A stretch of 64,000 nucleotides of DNA. Source: Streptomyces camponoticapitis. GTDB taxonomy: Bacteria > Actinomycetota > Actinomycetes > Streptomycetales > Streptomycetaceae. The position numbers and the translations under genes were made by a program. Within the stretch, counting starts at the first letter, position 1, and every line of letters begins with the position of its first letter. The stretch spans positions 158,659 to 222,658 of the forward strand of contig NZ_BMMV01000013.1 of assembly GCF_014646115.1 (NCBI RefSeq). Direction: 5' to 3'. A model generated the notes under the pieces. It made no database searches. It was not told the DNA's origin and saw nothing but the letters and a program-made list of their open reading frames with translations. Below are positions 16,362 to 25,382 of the stretch, piece by piece.

Positions 16362-17108
16362 ATGCCCATCTCTCCGAACCAGGGGTCCACCGGTGGTGGC
16401 ACTCCGGTGACCATCACCGGTACGAACCTGTCCGGCACCACCGCCGTAACCTTCGGCACCAAGCCGGCCACCGCCGTCACCAACGTTTCACCGACCCAGG
16501 TCACGGCCGTGTCGCCCTCGGGCGCCGGCAGTGTCGGGGTCACCGTGACGACACCGGGCGGCACAAGCAACCCGATCCCGTTCTTCTACGTCGGAGCACC
16601 GTTCAAGTCCTCCCTCGCACCGACGTCCGGCACCCTGACCGGCGGCAACACGGTCACGATCAACGGTGTCGGGCTGTCGACGGCCACCGGTGTGTCCTTC
16701 GGCGCCAACACCGCGACGCCGACGGTCATCTCCGACACCCAGATCACCGTCGTCGTGCCGGCCGGCGCCGCGGCAGGCCCTGTCGGAGTGAGCGTGACCA
16801 CCGCGGGCGGGACGAACAACGGTTTCTCCTACACCTACGTGGACGCACCGACCGTGACCACCGTCGCGCCGACCTCCGGCCCGACGTCCGGCGGTACCGG
16901 TGTCACCATCACCGGCACCAACCTCGGCACCACCGAGTCGGTCACCTTCGGCGGCACCCCGGCACCGTTCTCCGTGGTGAACTCCACCACGGTCTCGGCG
17001 GTGACCCCGCCCGGCGCCGCCGGTCCGGCCGACGTCGAGGTGACCAACCCGGCCGGCTCCGACACGGCCGTCGGCGCGTTCACCTACGTCGCGGGTCCCG
17101 GTATCTGA
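16362..17108 (+). CDS. IPT/TIG-repeat protein (three repeats)
   Basis: This 248-aa protein consists of three tandem IPT/TIG immunoglobulin-like domains of about 80 residues (roughly 1-78, 79-162, 163-246). Each has the pattern P.sG...GGT.VTITG.nL......V.FG...a and ends in VTTPGG(T)...F.Y. There is no signal peptide, membrane helix or sorting motif; the protein starts directly with the first repeat (MPISPNQGSTGGG) and ends in AGPGI. The ATG has a GAGGAG site. It resembles its neighbour at 17328 in both sequence and C-terminus. Role unknown: cell-surface, capsid-like or phage-tail-like decoration would all be compatible with TIG repeats. Confidence 0.85.
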   Translation: MPISPNQGSTGGGTPVTITGTNLSGTTAVTFGTKPATAVTNVSPTQVTAVSPSGAGSVGVTVTTPGGTSNPIPFFYVGAPFKSSLAPTSGTLTGGNTVTINGVGLSTATGVSFGANTATPTVISDTQITVVVPAGAAAGPVGVSVTTAGGTNNGFSYTYVDAPTVTTVAPTSGPTSGGTGVTITGTNLGTTESVTFGGTPAPFSVVNSTTVSAVTPPGAAGPADVEVTNPAGSDTAVGAFTYVAGPGI

Positions 17109-17119
17109 CCCCCGATCAC

Positions 17120-17229
17120 GCTGCCGCCCGGCTCCCACCGGGCGGCAGCGTACCTGAACTACCGCTCCCCGAGCGGTAGTTCCAGCCTTTCCCCGCCGTC
17201 CGACCACGTGATCCCCGGTGGTCGGACGG
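17120..17229 (+). terminator. Three consecutive perfect hairpins between TIG genes
   Basis: Hairpin 1 (17120-17149) has a 12-bp stem, GCTGCCGCCCGG. Hairpin 2 (17156-17182) has an 11-bp stem, GAACTACCGCT. Hairpin 3 (17196-17229) has a 12-bp stem, CCGTCCGACCAC. All stems are perfect. At least the first is placed as a terminator for the upstream gene, 12 bp after its stop. The stacking of three suggests very efficient termination, mRNA 3'-end protection, or a leader structure for the downstream gene. Confidence 0.75.
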
Positions 17230-17327
17230 CCCCATCCGCCGACGCTCCAGACTCGGCGGTTCCCCCGTGCCCGGACAGGCACCCGCGTCACCCCGGGCTC
17301 AGCCCAGGCTGCCATAGGAGCATCCTC

Positions 17328-18344
17328 ATGCCGCCCACGATCAACACCATCAATCCTTCGCAAGGGCCCACCACCGGGGGGACCACCGTCACTCTCACCG
17401 GCATCGGGATGACGGGGTCCACCGGAGTACGGTTCGGCAGCACCAACGCCACCTCCTTCACCCTCAACTCGGACACCCAGATCACCGCTGTGAGCCCGCC
17501 CCGTGCCGCGGGTCCGGTGGCGGTGATCGTTCTTCATCCGACCGGCAACAGCAACTCGGTGACGTTCACCTATGTCGTGGCGCAGGTGCCGGTGGTCACC
17601 AGCGTGGCGCCCAGCAACGGCCCGACGGCGGGTGGCACCAGTGTCGTCCTCACCGGAACCGGGTTCACCTCGGCCACGTCCGTCACCTTCGGCGGGGTCC
17701 CGGCGGCATCGTTCACGGTGAACTCGGCCACCCAGATCACCGCCGTGACACCATCCGGAAATCCCGGGGCCGCCGTGATCACCGTCACGACACCGGGGGG
17801 CACCAGCGCCCCGGGCGCCTACTTCTTCTACGCCGGACCCCCCGTCCTCAACAGTGCCGCCCCCGCCCAGAGCCCGGCTGCCGGAGGCGTGGTGGTCACA
17901 CTGACCGGCAGCAACCTGCTCAACGCCAGCGCCGTGCGGTTCGGCGTCACCAACGCTTCCTCTTTCACCGTGGTGTCGGCGACGCAGATCACGGCCACCG
18001 CCCCGCCGGGCACCGGCAGTTCACCGATCACGGTGGTCACCCCGGGCGGCACGAGCAACCCCGTCGCCTTCACCTATGCCGCCACACCCACCCTGACCGC
18101 ACTGGTGCCCAGCAGCGGTCCGACGTCAGCGGGCACCGTGATCACCCTCACCGGCACGAACCTGGCCAACGCCTCGGCCGTCACCATCGGGGGCACGGCA
18201 GCCTCGTTCACCGTCGTGTCGGACACCCAGATCACGGCGGTCGTGCCGGCGGGACCCGCGGGTCCGGTGAACGTGACCGTCACCACGGCGGGCGGCACCA
18301 GCAATCCGTTGTCCTACACCCGGGCGGGTGTGCCCGGCATCTGA
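17328..18344 (+). CDS. IPT/TIG-repeat protein (four repeats)
   Basis: This 338-aa protein consists of four tandem IPT/TIG domains of about 83 residues each (roughly 1-87, 88-170, 171-250, 251-338), with the recurring phrase (S/N)(A/D)TQITAVxP. Like the upstream paralogue it lacks any secretion signal and ends in a similar short tail (AGVPGI). The ATG at 17328 is chosen because TAGGAG precedes it and the first repeat begins immediately; the frame is open 120 bp further upstream. The two proteins probably arose by duplication and may form a fibrous or decorating assembly. If they reach the surface it must be by a non-classical route. Confidence 0.85.
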   Translation: MPPTINTINPSQGPTTGGTTVTLTGIGMTGSTGVRFGSTNATSFTLNSDTQITAVSPPRAAGPVAVIVLHPTGNSNSVTFTYVVAQVPVVTSVAPSNGPTAGGTSVVLTGTGFTSATSVTFGGVPAASFTVNSATQITAVTPSGNPGAAVITVTTPGGTSAPGAYFFYAGPPVLNSAAPAQSPAAGGVVVTLTGSNLLNASAVRFGVTNASSFTVVSATQITATAPPGTGSSPITVVTPGGTSNPVAFTYAATPTLTALVPSSGPTSAGTVITLTGTNLANASAVTIGGTAASFTVVSDTQITAVVPAGPAGPVNVTVTTAGGTSNPLSYTRAGVPGI

Positions 18345-18492
18345 CACCTCGACGTGACGAGCGGTTCAGGATGATGATCCAACCAGGCTACTTGTGGGCG
18401 CCGCCTCCCTGGAAGGCAAAAGAGATCGCCATAGCGTGCGTCCCACGGGCCCGCAACCCGCGGACCCGGCGACAGAACAGGGAGCCGAACCG

Positions 18493-18984
18493 GTGAGAAT
18501 CACACCACGCAGAGGGCGACTGGTCGTCGCCGCAGCCTTGGCCGCCGTGCTGGGGCTGGCGACGCCCGCTTGGGCCGTACCGTCGACCACGACGGTGACG
18601 GCCACTCCGCAGACCGCTGCGGTGGGCGATCAGGTGCAACTGGCGGCCACGGTCGACTGTCCCGCCGACCCCACCGGCGGGCTCGGCGTCACGTTCTTCG
18701 ACGGAAGCACCCTGCTCGACACCGTGCCCGTGGACGCCAACGGTCTGGCAGGCCTCACCACCACGTTCTCCACCGTCGGCTCGCACACCATCACCGCCGC
18801 CTACAACGGCAGCGCGGAGTGCGACGCCTCCAACAGCACCACGGCTGTCCAGGTCACGTCCGCCCCGACGCCGCCGAATCCCCCGACCCCCGGCTTCTGT
18901 CTCCTCGCCTGCGGCGGACTGCTCACCTTCTCCGTCGGAGACATCAACAACACCGTCAACATCGGCAACCGCACATACGGGTAA
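18493..18984 (+). CDS. Secreted Ig-like (bacterial Ig-like 3) domain protein
   Basis: This 163-aa protein starts with GTG at 18493 after GGGAG. A signal peptide (about 1-30, ending ATPAWA) is followed by one bacterial Ig-like domain (about 33-125: TTTVTATPQTAAVGDQVQL...GLGVTFFDGSTLL...GSHTITAAYNGS). A Pro-rich hinge leads to a C-terminal segment with GFCLLACGGLLTF and NNTVNIGN. Two cysteines in the domain (PVDCP-like and AECDAS) may form a disulfide. It belongs with the surface proteins upstream. It may be a cell-wall or matrix protein; no anchor is seen. Confidence 0.78.
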   Translation: MRITPRRGRLVVAAALAAVLGLATPAWAVPSTTTVTATPQTAAVGDQVQLAATVDCPADPTGGLGVTFFDGSTLLDTVPVDANGLAGLTTTFSTVGSHTITAAYNGSAECDASNSTTAVQVTSAPTPPNPPTPGFCLLACGGLLTFSVGDINNTVNIGNRTYG

Positions 18985-19067
18985 AGGACCCACGACCAGC
19001 GGTCACCCACGCCAGGCGTACTGCTCACGAGTTGCCGGCGATCGCCGGGTTCTTCTCGGAGCGAAGG

Positions 19068-19111
19068 CCTCCGGTGCGGTGCGGTTCTCCACGACCGCAC
19101 CGCACCGGAGG
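19068..19111 (+). terminator. Very strong hairpin terminator
   Basis: A perfect 18-bp stem (CCTCCGGTGCGGTGCGGT with its complement) with an 8-base loop is followed by a T-rich stretch. It lies in the 310-bp gap 18985-19294, which otherwise holds the palindrome CCGGCGATCGCCGG near 19034 and no gene. Confidence 0.8.
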
Positions 19112-19294
19112 TCTCCGTTTTCCACCGCCCTGTGCGGCTGATCATCCGGCGGAGGGTCGTCCCGCTGGATCCCGGTCTTCCTGGCCGCCGACCATTCGCT
19201 GGCTGGTATGACCTGTCTTAGGATCGTATGTTGAGTATGGGTACATTCGACGCGAACCTGAGCCGGGGAGGGCACCCGCTCCGGAAGGCACTGG

Positions 19295-21760
19295 ATGACG
19301 TTTGCACAGGGTCCGAGCGACGGTGCGACCGCGGCGATGGCCGAGGCCGCCGTGGCCGTTCTCGACAAAGCGGGTGCCATTACGGGGTGGTCCGGGCACG
19401 CACGGCGTCTGCTGGGCTACTCGGCGAGCGAGGTCGTCGGCCGCCCGGGGGCCCTTCTGCTGGACGCGTCCGAGGACGGCGTGGCCGTGATGGCGGACGT
19501 GGTGGAGCGGAGCCGTACGACGGGCGGGGACTGGTCGGGGCGGTTGAAGTTCCGCCACCGGGAGGGCGGCACCCTCTCCCTGGAGGTCCGGGTCTCACCG
19601 CTGACCGGGCTCGGCGAGGGCCGCCCGAGCGGATGGCTGGTCGTCGCCGCGAACGCGGAGACGACCGCCCAGGCGGCCTGGAACGCGGCGGTGTCCGCCG
19701 CGGTCGTCACGTACTCACCGGTGGCCACCGTCATCTGGGACACGGGACTGCGCTACCTCTGGGTCAACGACGCGCTCCAGACCGAGAGCGGGATCCCCCA
19801 GGACCAGTGGGTGGGACGGAGCATCGAGGAGGTCCTGGGTGAGGCCCTCGACGTGTCGGCCTTCGAGTCGGTGATGAGAGAGGTCCTGCGGACCGGCCGT
19901 CCGGTCCTCGACTACGAGTACACCAGGCGCATACCGAGCGATCTGGACCGGAGTCACACGTACTCCATCTCGCTGTACCGCCTGGAGAGGGGTGACGGCA
20001 CCCCGCTCGGCATCTGCGGTCTGCGCTCCGATGTCACCGGCGCCCGGCGTAACCGCGAGCACCTGGACACCCTCAGCGAGGCCGGCAAGACGATCGGCAC
20101 CACGCTGGACGTGATGCGCACCGCGCAGGAGTTCGCCGATTTCGCGGTCTCCCGGCTTGCCGACTACGTCACCGTCGACCTCGTCGACACCGTGCCTCTG
20201 GGCGGCGAGCCGCTGGAACGGCTCGGAATGGACGACGGCCGCATACCCGTCTTCCGCCGCGCCGGTGTGGCCTCGATCCACCAGGGAACCCCGGAATCGC
20301 TCTTCGACCGGAGCAAACCCGTATTCGTTCCCCCGTCGTCCCCCTTCACGAAAGCCCTGTCGTCCGGCCGCCCCATCATGGAACGCGTCCTGGACATGAC
20401 GCCCGGCAACTGGCTCGAACAGGACCCGGAGCGGGCCAAGGTCATCCGTGAGACGGGCATGCACTCCCTGATCATCGTGCCGATCGAAGCGCGCGGCGCC
20501 GTGCTCGGCGTCGCCGTGTTCGTCCGCAACGACAATCCCGCGCCGTTCGACGCGGACGACCTCTGGCTGGCGAACGAACTGGTCTCACGCGCGTCGCTGA
20601 GCCTGGACAACGCCCGCAGATACGCCCGTGAGGCGGACGCGGCCCTTGCCCTGCAACGGCATCTGCTCCCGCAGCGCCTCGTGGGAAGCAGCACCATGGA
20701 GGTCGACGCGCGGTACCTGCCGGCGGACATGGCCAGCAAGGTCGGGGGCGACTGGTTCGACGTGATCCACCTGAGCGGCGCCCGGACCGCCCTGGTCATC
20801 GGCGACGTGGTCGGGCACGGGATCAACGCCGCCGCCACCATGGGCCGCCTCCGTACGGCGGTGCAGACCCTCGCGGAGATGGACCTGCCGCCGAGCGAGC
20901 TGCTGTCACGGCTGGACCGTACCGTCGTACGCCTCAACCAGGAGGGCGCGGAGGGTCTCGGCCCGAGCGCCATCGGAGCCACCTGCCTGTACGCCGTCCA
21001 CGACCCGATCAGCCGCCGGCTGGACATCGCCAGCGCCGGGCACCCGCCTCCGGTGGTCCTCCATCCGACGGCGGGTGCCGCATTCCCCGACATCCCCACG
21101 GGCACGCCCCTGGGACTGGGAGTGAACTCCTTCGAGTCGGCGGAGCTCGAATTCCCCGAGGGGAGCACCATCGTCTTCTACACCGACGGCCTGGTGGAGA
21201 CGCGCGACGACGACATCGACGTCGGGATGAACCGCCTCGCGGGCTCCCTCACACCGCCCCTGGCCCCGCTGCGGGAGCTCTGCGATGCCGCGCTGGGAAG
21301 CGCTGACACCAGCACGCTCACCGACGACGCCACCCTCCTGGTGGCCCGGTGCAGCGACGTGAGCCCCGACCACGTGATCTCCTGGGACATTCCGAACGAC
21401 CCCGCGGCCGTCCCCAGGGCCCGCTCGACAGTCGCGTCCCAGCTGCGGACCTGGGGGCTGAGCGACCTGGTGGCGACGACCGGGCTGATCGTCGACGAAC
21501 TGCTCACCAACGCGCTCACACACGCCGCGCCGCCCATCGTTCTGCGCCTGGTCCTCCACGACGTCCTGCTCTGCGAGGTCGCCGACTCGGGGGCCGGTTC
21601 ACCCGGTCCACGCCAGGCCGGGACCCCGTACGAGAACGGATTCGGGCTGCTGCTCGTCGCTCGCTCCGCCGACAGCTGGGGATTTCGCCGTACGACGAAC
21701 GGAAAGGTCGTCTGGGCGGCCCAGCGCACACGAAGAGGTGTCAAGAATGACGCCGCGTGA
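19295..21760 (+). CDS. SpoIIE-type PP2C phosphatase with PAS, GAF and anti-sigma-like kinase domains
   Basis: This 821-aa soluble signalling protein contains, in order, two PAS domains (about 15-125 and 130-250), a GAF domain (about 265-435), a SpoIIE/RsbU-type PP2C phosphatase (about 450-655) and a C-terminal RsbW-like HATPase (about 670-815). The phosphatase carries all expected metal-site and core motifs: GGDWFDV, IGDVVGHG, SAGHPPP, FYTDGLVE and TDDATLLV. The kinase N box is DELLTNALTHA. Such proteins dephosphorylate anti-sigma-factor antagonists (STAS) and phosphorylate them through the kinase domain, tuning a sigma factor to the PAS/GAF signal. The next gene overlaps it and encodes a paralogue. 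Confidence 0.92.
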   Translation: MTFAQGPSDGATAAMAEAAVAVLDKAGAITGWSGHARRLLGYSASEVVGRPGALLLDASEDGVAVMADVVERSRTTGGDWSGRLKFRHREGGTLSLEVRVSPLTGLGEGRPSGWLVVAANAETTAQAAWNAAVSAAVVTYSPVATVIWDTGLRYLWVNDALQTESGIPQDQWVGRSIEEVLGEALDVSAFESVMREVLRTGRPVLDYEYTRRIPSDLDRSHTYSISLYRLERGDGTPLGICGLRSDVTGARRNREHLDTLSEAGKTIGTTLDVMRTAQEFADFAVSRLADYVTVDLVDTVPLGGEPLERLGMDDGRIPVFRRAGVASIHQGTPESLFDRSKPVFVPPSSPFTKALSSGRPIMERVLDMTPGNWLEQDPERAKVIRETGMHSLIIVPIEARGAVLGVAVFVRNDNPAPFDADDLWLANELVSRASLSLDNARRYAREADAALALQRHLLPQRLVGSSTMEVDARYLPADMASKVGGDWFDVIHLSGARTALVIGDVVGHGINAAATMGRLRTAVQTLAEMDLPPSELLSRLDRTVVRLNQEGAEGLGPSAIGATCLYAVHDPISRRLDIASAGHPPPVVLHPTAGAAFPDIPTGTPLGLGVNSFESAELEFPEGSTIVFYTDGLVETRDDDIDVGMNRLAGSLTPPLAPLRELCDAALGSADTSTLTDDATLLVARCSDVSPDHVISWDIPNDPAAVPRARSTVASQLRTWGLSDLVATTGLIVDELLTNALTHAAPPIVLRLVLHDVLLCEVADSGAGSPGPRQAGTPYENGFGLLLVARSADSWGFRRTTNGKVVWAAQRTRRGVKNDAA

Positions 21761-23861
21761 GAGGACGGAAATGGGAACTCCGGCGGTCGTCGCGATCCGT
21801 CGCGACGGTCTGATCTTCTGGTGCTCGTCGGCAGCCACGGAACTCATCGGCCGGGCCGGGCAGGATATTCGTGGCCACTCGATCGATGAATTTCTGACAG
21901 GGGAATCCGGGTATGACCTGAACACAAGGGAAAAGGCGCGCACCCCTGGGGTGCACACGGCATATCTGCGGCAACGCGACAGCCGCCCGGTGGAGGTCGC
22001 CTTCCGGGTCGTTCCGGTGGAAGGCGTCGCGAAGTACGTGGTGGTGGTGACCCGGACCGCGTCGACGAGGAGCCGGGAAGAGATCGAGACCATGCTGGAA
22101 GGGCCGCAGGCGCAGAGGGAGATCGACGCCGCCGTCGCCGACCTCGCCGCACATACGACGAGTGGACCCGAATCCCGGAGACGGCAGGACAGGCGTCGGC
22201 GTCTCAGCAGGGTTCACGATGCCTCTGTTCGCATCGGATCGTCCCTGGAAGTGAACGACACCGCACAGGAGTTGGCGGATCTCCTGGTGCCCGATCTGGG
22301 CGACCTCGTGACCGTCGACCTCGCCGAAGCCGTGGTCGTCGGCGACGAACCGACGCGCATGGTGGGCGGCGGCAGGCCGCATCTGCTGCGGTCGGCCATC
22401 TCCTCGGCGTCGGGAGCCTGGCTGGGCAAGGTCCTGATGCCGGGGGCACCGTATCCGGTACTGCCCGACAGCACGCCACTGCGTGAGATTCAGATGGGTG
22501 AGGTCATCACCCTGGACCGCGCCTCCGTCGTGTCGGCTCTCGGCGACGGTGACCTCGTGGAGCAGCTCGTCCCGCCCTTCGCGTACTCGGTGACGGTGGC
22601 GCCGCTGATCGCGCGGGATCTCGTCCTGGGCCACCTCACCGTATGGCGCGACGAACAGCCGGAGGCCTTCCAGGAGGACGAGAGGAAACTCCTGGCGGAG
22701 ATCGCCTCCAGGGCGGCTCTGGGCATCGACAACGCCCGCCGCCACAACCGTGAACTGCGAGCGGCGGTCACGCTTCAGGAGCGGCTGCTGCCCAGCGCGA
22801 CGACGTCCTCCGACGCGGTGTCGACCGTGGGTATCTACCGGCCGGCAGGCAAGGGGGCCGGTATCCGCGGCGACTGGTTCGACGTGATCACGCTGCCCTC
22901 TCTGCGAGTCGCCCTGGTGATCGGCGATGTCGTCGGCCACGGCCTCTCCGCCACCGCCACCATGGGACGCCTGCGCACGGCCATACAGACTCTCGCGGAT
23001 CTGGAACTGGACCCCGCCGAACTCCTGGCCCACGTCGACGAACTCGTCCAGCGCCTGGGCGCGGAAGCACCCACCGAAGAGAACCCGGTCGGCGCCACCT
23101 GCCTCTACGCCATCTACGACCCGCTCACCCGCCAGTGCACTCTCGCGAGCGCGGGCCAGCTGCCCGCGGTCGCGATGCATCCCGGCGGCTCGACGGAGTT
23201 CATCGATGTGCTGCCCGGCCCGCCGCTCGGTGTGGGAGGTGTGCCCTTCGAATCCAAGACCGTGGAGCTCGAACCGGGCAGCGTGCTCGTGCTCTACACG
23301 AACGGCCTGCTGGCGCCCGACCACGAGGATTCCGAGACCGGCCTGGACCGTCTCCGCGCGCGGCTCGACTCACTCAACGACCCGGGCCGCTCGCTGGAGG
23401 CGATGGGCAATTCACTCCTCAGCGATCTGGGCTCCAAGCCCACGGGCGACGACATCGCCTTCCTGCTCGCCCGGACCCGCGCCGTCGCCTCGGACTCCGT
23501 GGCGAACTGGGAGTATCCGGCCGAACCGGACTCGGTGGCGCTCGCCCGGAGGGACATCATGGAACAACTGAGGGTGTGGGGACTGGAGGACGAGGCGCTG
23601 GACACCGAACTCGTGATCAGCGAACTCGTCACCAACGCGGTCAGGTACACGGGTGGCCCCGTCGGTGTGCGGCTGATCCGTGACAACGTCCTCATCTGCG
23701 AGGTCACCGATTCCAGCAACACCCAGCCGCGGCTGATCCGGGCGAACGCCACGGACGAGGGAGGCCGGGGCCTCTTCATCGTCGCCCAGTGCACGACGCG
23801 CTGGGGCAGCCGTTACGGCCTGCGCGGGAAAACGATCTGGACCGAGCAGCCCATCACCTGA
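21747..23861 (+). CDS. SpoIIE-type protein with degenerate phosphatase site
   Basis: This 704-aa paralogue of the upstream gene has one PAS domain (about 10-105), a GAF domain (about 155-330), a PP2C fold (about 340-575) and an RsbW-like HATPase (about 580-704; SELVTNAVRY, DEGGRGLFIV). Key phosphatase residues differ: the metal-ligand Asp of YTDG is Asn519 (YTNG), the usual AGHPP is AGQLP (Gln471), and GGDW is RGDW, although Asp376 and GDVVGHG remain. The protein may be a weak or dead phosphatase acting as a kinase or scaffold. Its ATG (21747) lies inside the end of the first gene; ATG at 21771 with GAGAGG is an alternative start. Confidence 0.88.
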   Translation: MTPRERTEMGTPAVVAIRRDGLIFWCSSAATELIGRAGQDIRGHSIDEFLTGESGYDLNTREKARTPGVHTAYLRQRDSRPVEVAFRVVPVEGVAKYVVVVTRTASTRSREEIETMLEGPQAQREIDAAVADLAAHTTSGPESRRRQDRRRRLSRVHDASVRIGSSLEVNDTAQELADLLVPDLGDLVTVDLAEAVVVGDEPTRMVGGGRPHLLRSAISSASGAWLGKVLMPGAPYPVLPDSTPLREIQMGEVITLDRASVVSALGDGDLVEQLVPPFAYSVTVAPLIARDLVLGHLTVWRDEQPEAFQEDERKLLAEIASRAALGIDNARRHNRELRAAVTLQERLLPSATTSSDAVSTVGIYRPAGKGAGIRGDWFDVITLPSLRVALVIGDVVGHGLSATATMGRLRTAIQTLADLELDPAELLAHVDELVQRLGAEAPTEENPVGATCLYAIYDPLTRQCTLASAGQLPAVAMHPGGSTEFIDVLPGPPLGVGGVPFESKTVELEPGSVLVLYTNGLLAPDHEDSETGLDRLRARLDSLNDPGRSLEAMGNSLLSDLGSKPTGDDIAFLLARTRAVASDSVANWEYPAEPDSVALARRDIMEQLRVWGLEDEALDTELVISELVTNAVRYTGGPVGVRLIRDNVLICEVTDSSNTQPRLIRANATDEGGRGLFIVAQCTTRWGSRYGLRGKTIWTEQPIT

Positions 23862-23890
23862 CCGGCGGCGCGGCCGTACACGTACGAAGG

Positions 23891-23973
23891 TGACTCACGT
23901 ACGAATGTCACTCACATACGGACGTGAGTGACGTACGACTGGGTCCTCGGTACGACCGCGACTCACGTACGGA
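23891..23973. promoter_or_regulatory. Operator cluster upstream of the LLM oxidoreductase
   Basis: A perfect inverted repeat, GTCACTCAC-N8-GTGAGTGAC (23907-23932), lies among three direct copies of ACTCACRTACGRA near 23892, 23910 and 23961. The last copy touches the ribosome binding site of the LLM gene. The HxlR regulator encoded next to it is the likely binder. Confidence 0.6.
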
Positions 23974-23981
23974 GGACAGCG

Positions 23982-24830
23982 ATGTCCCAGTCCCCCCGCC
24001 CGTTCCGCTTCGGCGTCAGTTTCCTCACCGTCGGCTCACGGACCTCCTGGCACGCCCGGGTCCGCGAGGCGGCGGACCTGGGATACGACGTGCTCCAGGT
24101 CGCGGACCATCTGGGCACGGCCGCGCCCTTCCCGGCGCTGGTGTCGGCGGCCGAGGTCACGAGAATGCGGCTGGGTACGTTCGTGCTCAACGCCGGCGTC
24201 CTCACCCCCGCCTATCTCGCCCGGGACGTCGCCGACGTGCAGCGTCTGACCGACGGCCGTCTCGAACTGGGGCTCGGCGCCGGCTACGTCCCGGCCGAGT
24301 TCGAGGCCGTCGGGCTGCCCTTCGGCACGGGCGGCGAGCGGCTGGGCAAACTGGCGGAGACCCTCGCGGCGACACGCGCCCTGCTCGCGGCCGAGGCCGA
24401 CGCGCCCCGGCCGCCGATCCTGCTGGGCGGCGCCGGTGACCGGATGCTGCGCTTCGCCGGCCGGGAGGCGGACATCTTCAGCTTCTCGATCATGGCCGGG
24501 GTGACGGCGAACATGGCCCCGGAGGACGCGCTGGCCCGCCGCGTCGGGATCCTGCGCGAGGGAGCCGGCGAGCGGTTCTCCGACATCGAGCTGAACCTCT
24601 TCGTCGCCGCGGTGGCCGGCAGCCCGGCCACCGCCGACCTCACGATCGTCCGCCAGGCCAGCGGCTTCCCGGACGACGAGCTCACCAAGCTGCCCGGTGT
24701 GCTGGTCGGACCGCCGCGGGAGCTCGCGGACCGGCTCGAACGGTATCGCGAGCGGTTCGGCATCACATACATCAGCGTGCTGGAGCCGCACATGGCCGTT
24801 TTCGCGGAGGTCATCAAGCTCCTGCGCTGA
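23982..24830 (+). CDS. LLM-class F420-dependent oxidoreductase
   Basis: This 282-aa TIM-barrel oxidoreductase belongs to the luciferase-like monooxygenase superfamily, subgroup with F420 as usual cofactor. Typical features are the N-terminal RFGVSFLTVGSRTSWHARVREAADLGYDVLQVADH, the TDGRLELGLGAGYVPAEFEAVGLPFG segment, and ILLGGAGDRMLRFAGREADI. The ATG at 23982 follows GGAGGAC. Operators lie directly upstream and an HxlR regulator gene directly downstream. The substrate cannot be deduced. Such HxlR/oxidoreductase pairs often respond to reactive electrophiles or quinones. Confidence 0.88.
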   Translation: MSQSPRPFRFGVSFLTVGSRTSWHARVREAADLGYDVLQVADHLGTAAPFPALVSAAEVTRMRLGTFVLNAGVLTPAYLARDVADVQRLTDGRLELGLGAGYVPAEFEAVGLPFGTGGERLGKLAETLAATRALLAAEADAPRPPILLGGAGDRMLRFAGREADIFSFSIMAGVTANMAPEDALARRVGILREGAGERFSDIELNLFVAAVAGSPATADLTIVRQASGFPDDELTKLPGVLVGPPRELADRLERYRERFGITYISVLEPHMAVFAEVIKLLR

Positions 24831-24840
24831 CATCGGTCCC

Positions 24841-24869
24841 TTGCAGAGTCTTCGATCCAGACCTAGGCT
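24841..24869 (+). promoter_or_regulatory. Promoter of leaderless hxlR-type gene
   Basis: TTGCAG (24841-24846), 17 bp, TAGGCT (24864-24869), then six bases to the ATG at 24876, without a Shine-Dalgarno sequence. This is a textbook leaderless arrangement. Confidence 0.6.
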
Positions 24870-24875
24870 CTCCGA

Positions 24876-25382
24876 ATGGCTCTGTCCGGGAATGAAGTGA
24901 ACGAATCGCGGGGCGAGGCGCCGGTCGCCATAACGAACTGCACGGTCGCTCGCACCCTTGTCGCGCTCGGGGAGAAGTGGACATTCCTTATCCTCCGGGA
25001 CGCGTTTCGAGGCGCTCGGCGATTTGAGGAGTTCCTGTCCCAGACCGCGATTCCGCGACAGGTGCTGTCCAACAGGCTGGCGGCCCTGACGGAACAGGGG
25101 ATCCTCTCGAAAAGGATGTACCGCGAGCCCGGTGAGCGCGCCAGGGCGGAATACGTCCTCACGGAGAAAGGGCTGGACACCTTTCCCATCATCGCGGCCA
25201 TCCGGCAGTGGGGTGACCGTTACGAGGCGGACGCCGACGGGCCTCCGACGGAGGCCCTGCATCGCGACTGCGCCGCGACGGTCTCGGTGCATCTGCGCTG
25301 CTCGGAAGGGCACGAGGTGACGTCGAGCAAGGACATCGTCCACCGGCTCGGGCCGGGCGCCAGGACGAGGACCGAGGGTTAG
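24876..25382 (+). CDS. HxlR-family transcriptional regulator
   Basis: This 168-aa winged-helix regulator of the HxlR family has the signature CTVARTLVALGEKWTFLILRDAFRGARRFEEF (about 22-53), the recognition helix IPRQVLSNRLAALTEQGIL and the wing YVLTEKGLDTFPIIAAIRQWGD. Cys22 lies at the N-terminal position often used as a redox or electrophile sensor in this family. A C-terminal extension (about 128-168) has two more cysteines (Cys129 and Cys139). It probably regulates the adjacent LLM gene through the ACTCAC repeats at 23891-23973. Confidence 0.88.
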   Translation: MALSGNEVNESRGEAPVAITNCTVARTLVALGEKWTFLILRDAFRGARRFEEFLSQTAIPRQVLSNRLAALTEQGILSKRMYREPGERARAEYVLTEKGLDTFPIIAAIRQWGDRYEADADGPPTEALHRDCAATVSVHLRCSEGHEVTSSKDIVHRLGPGARTRTEG

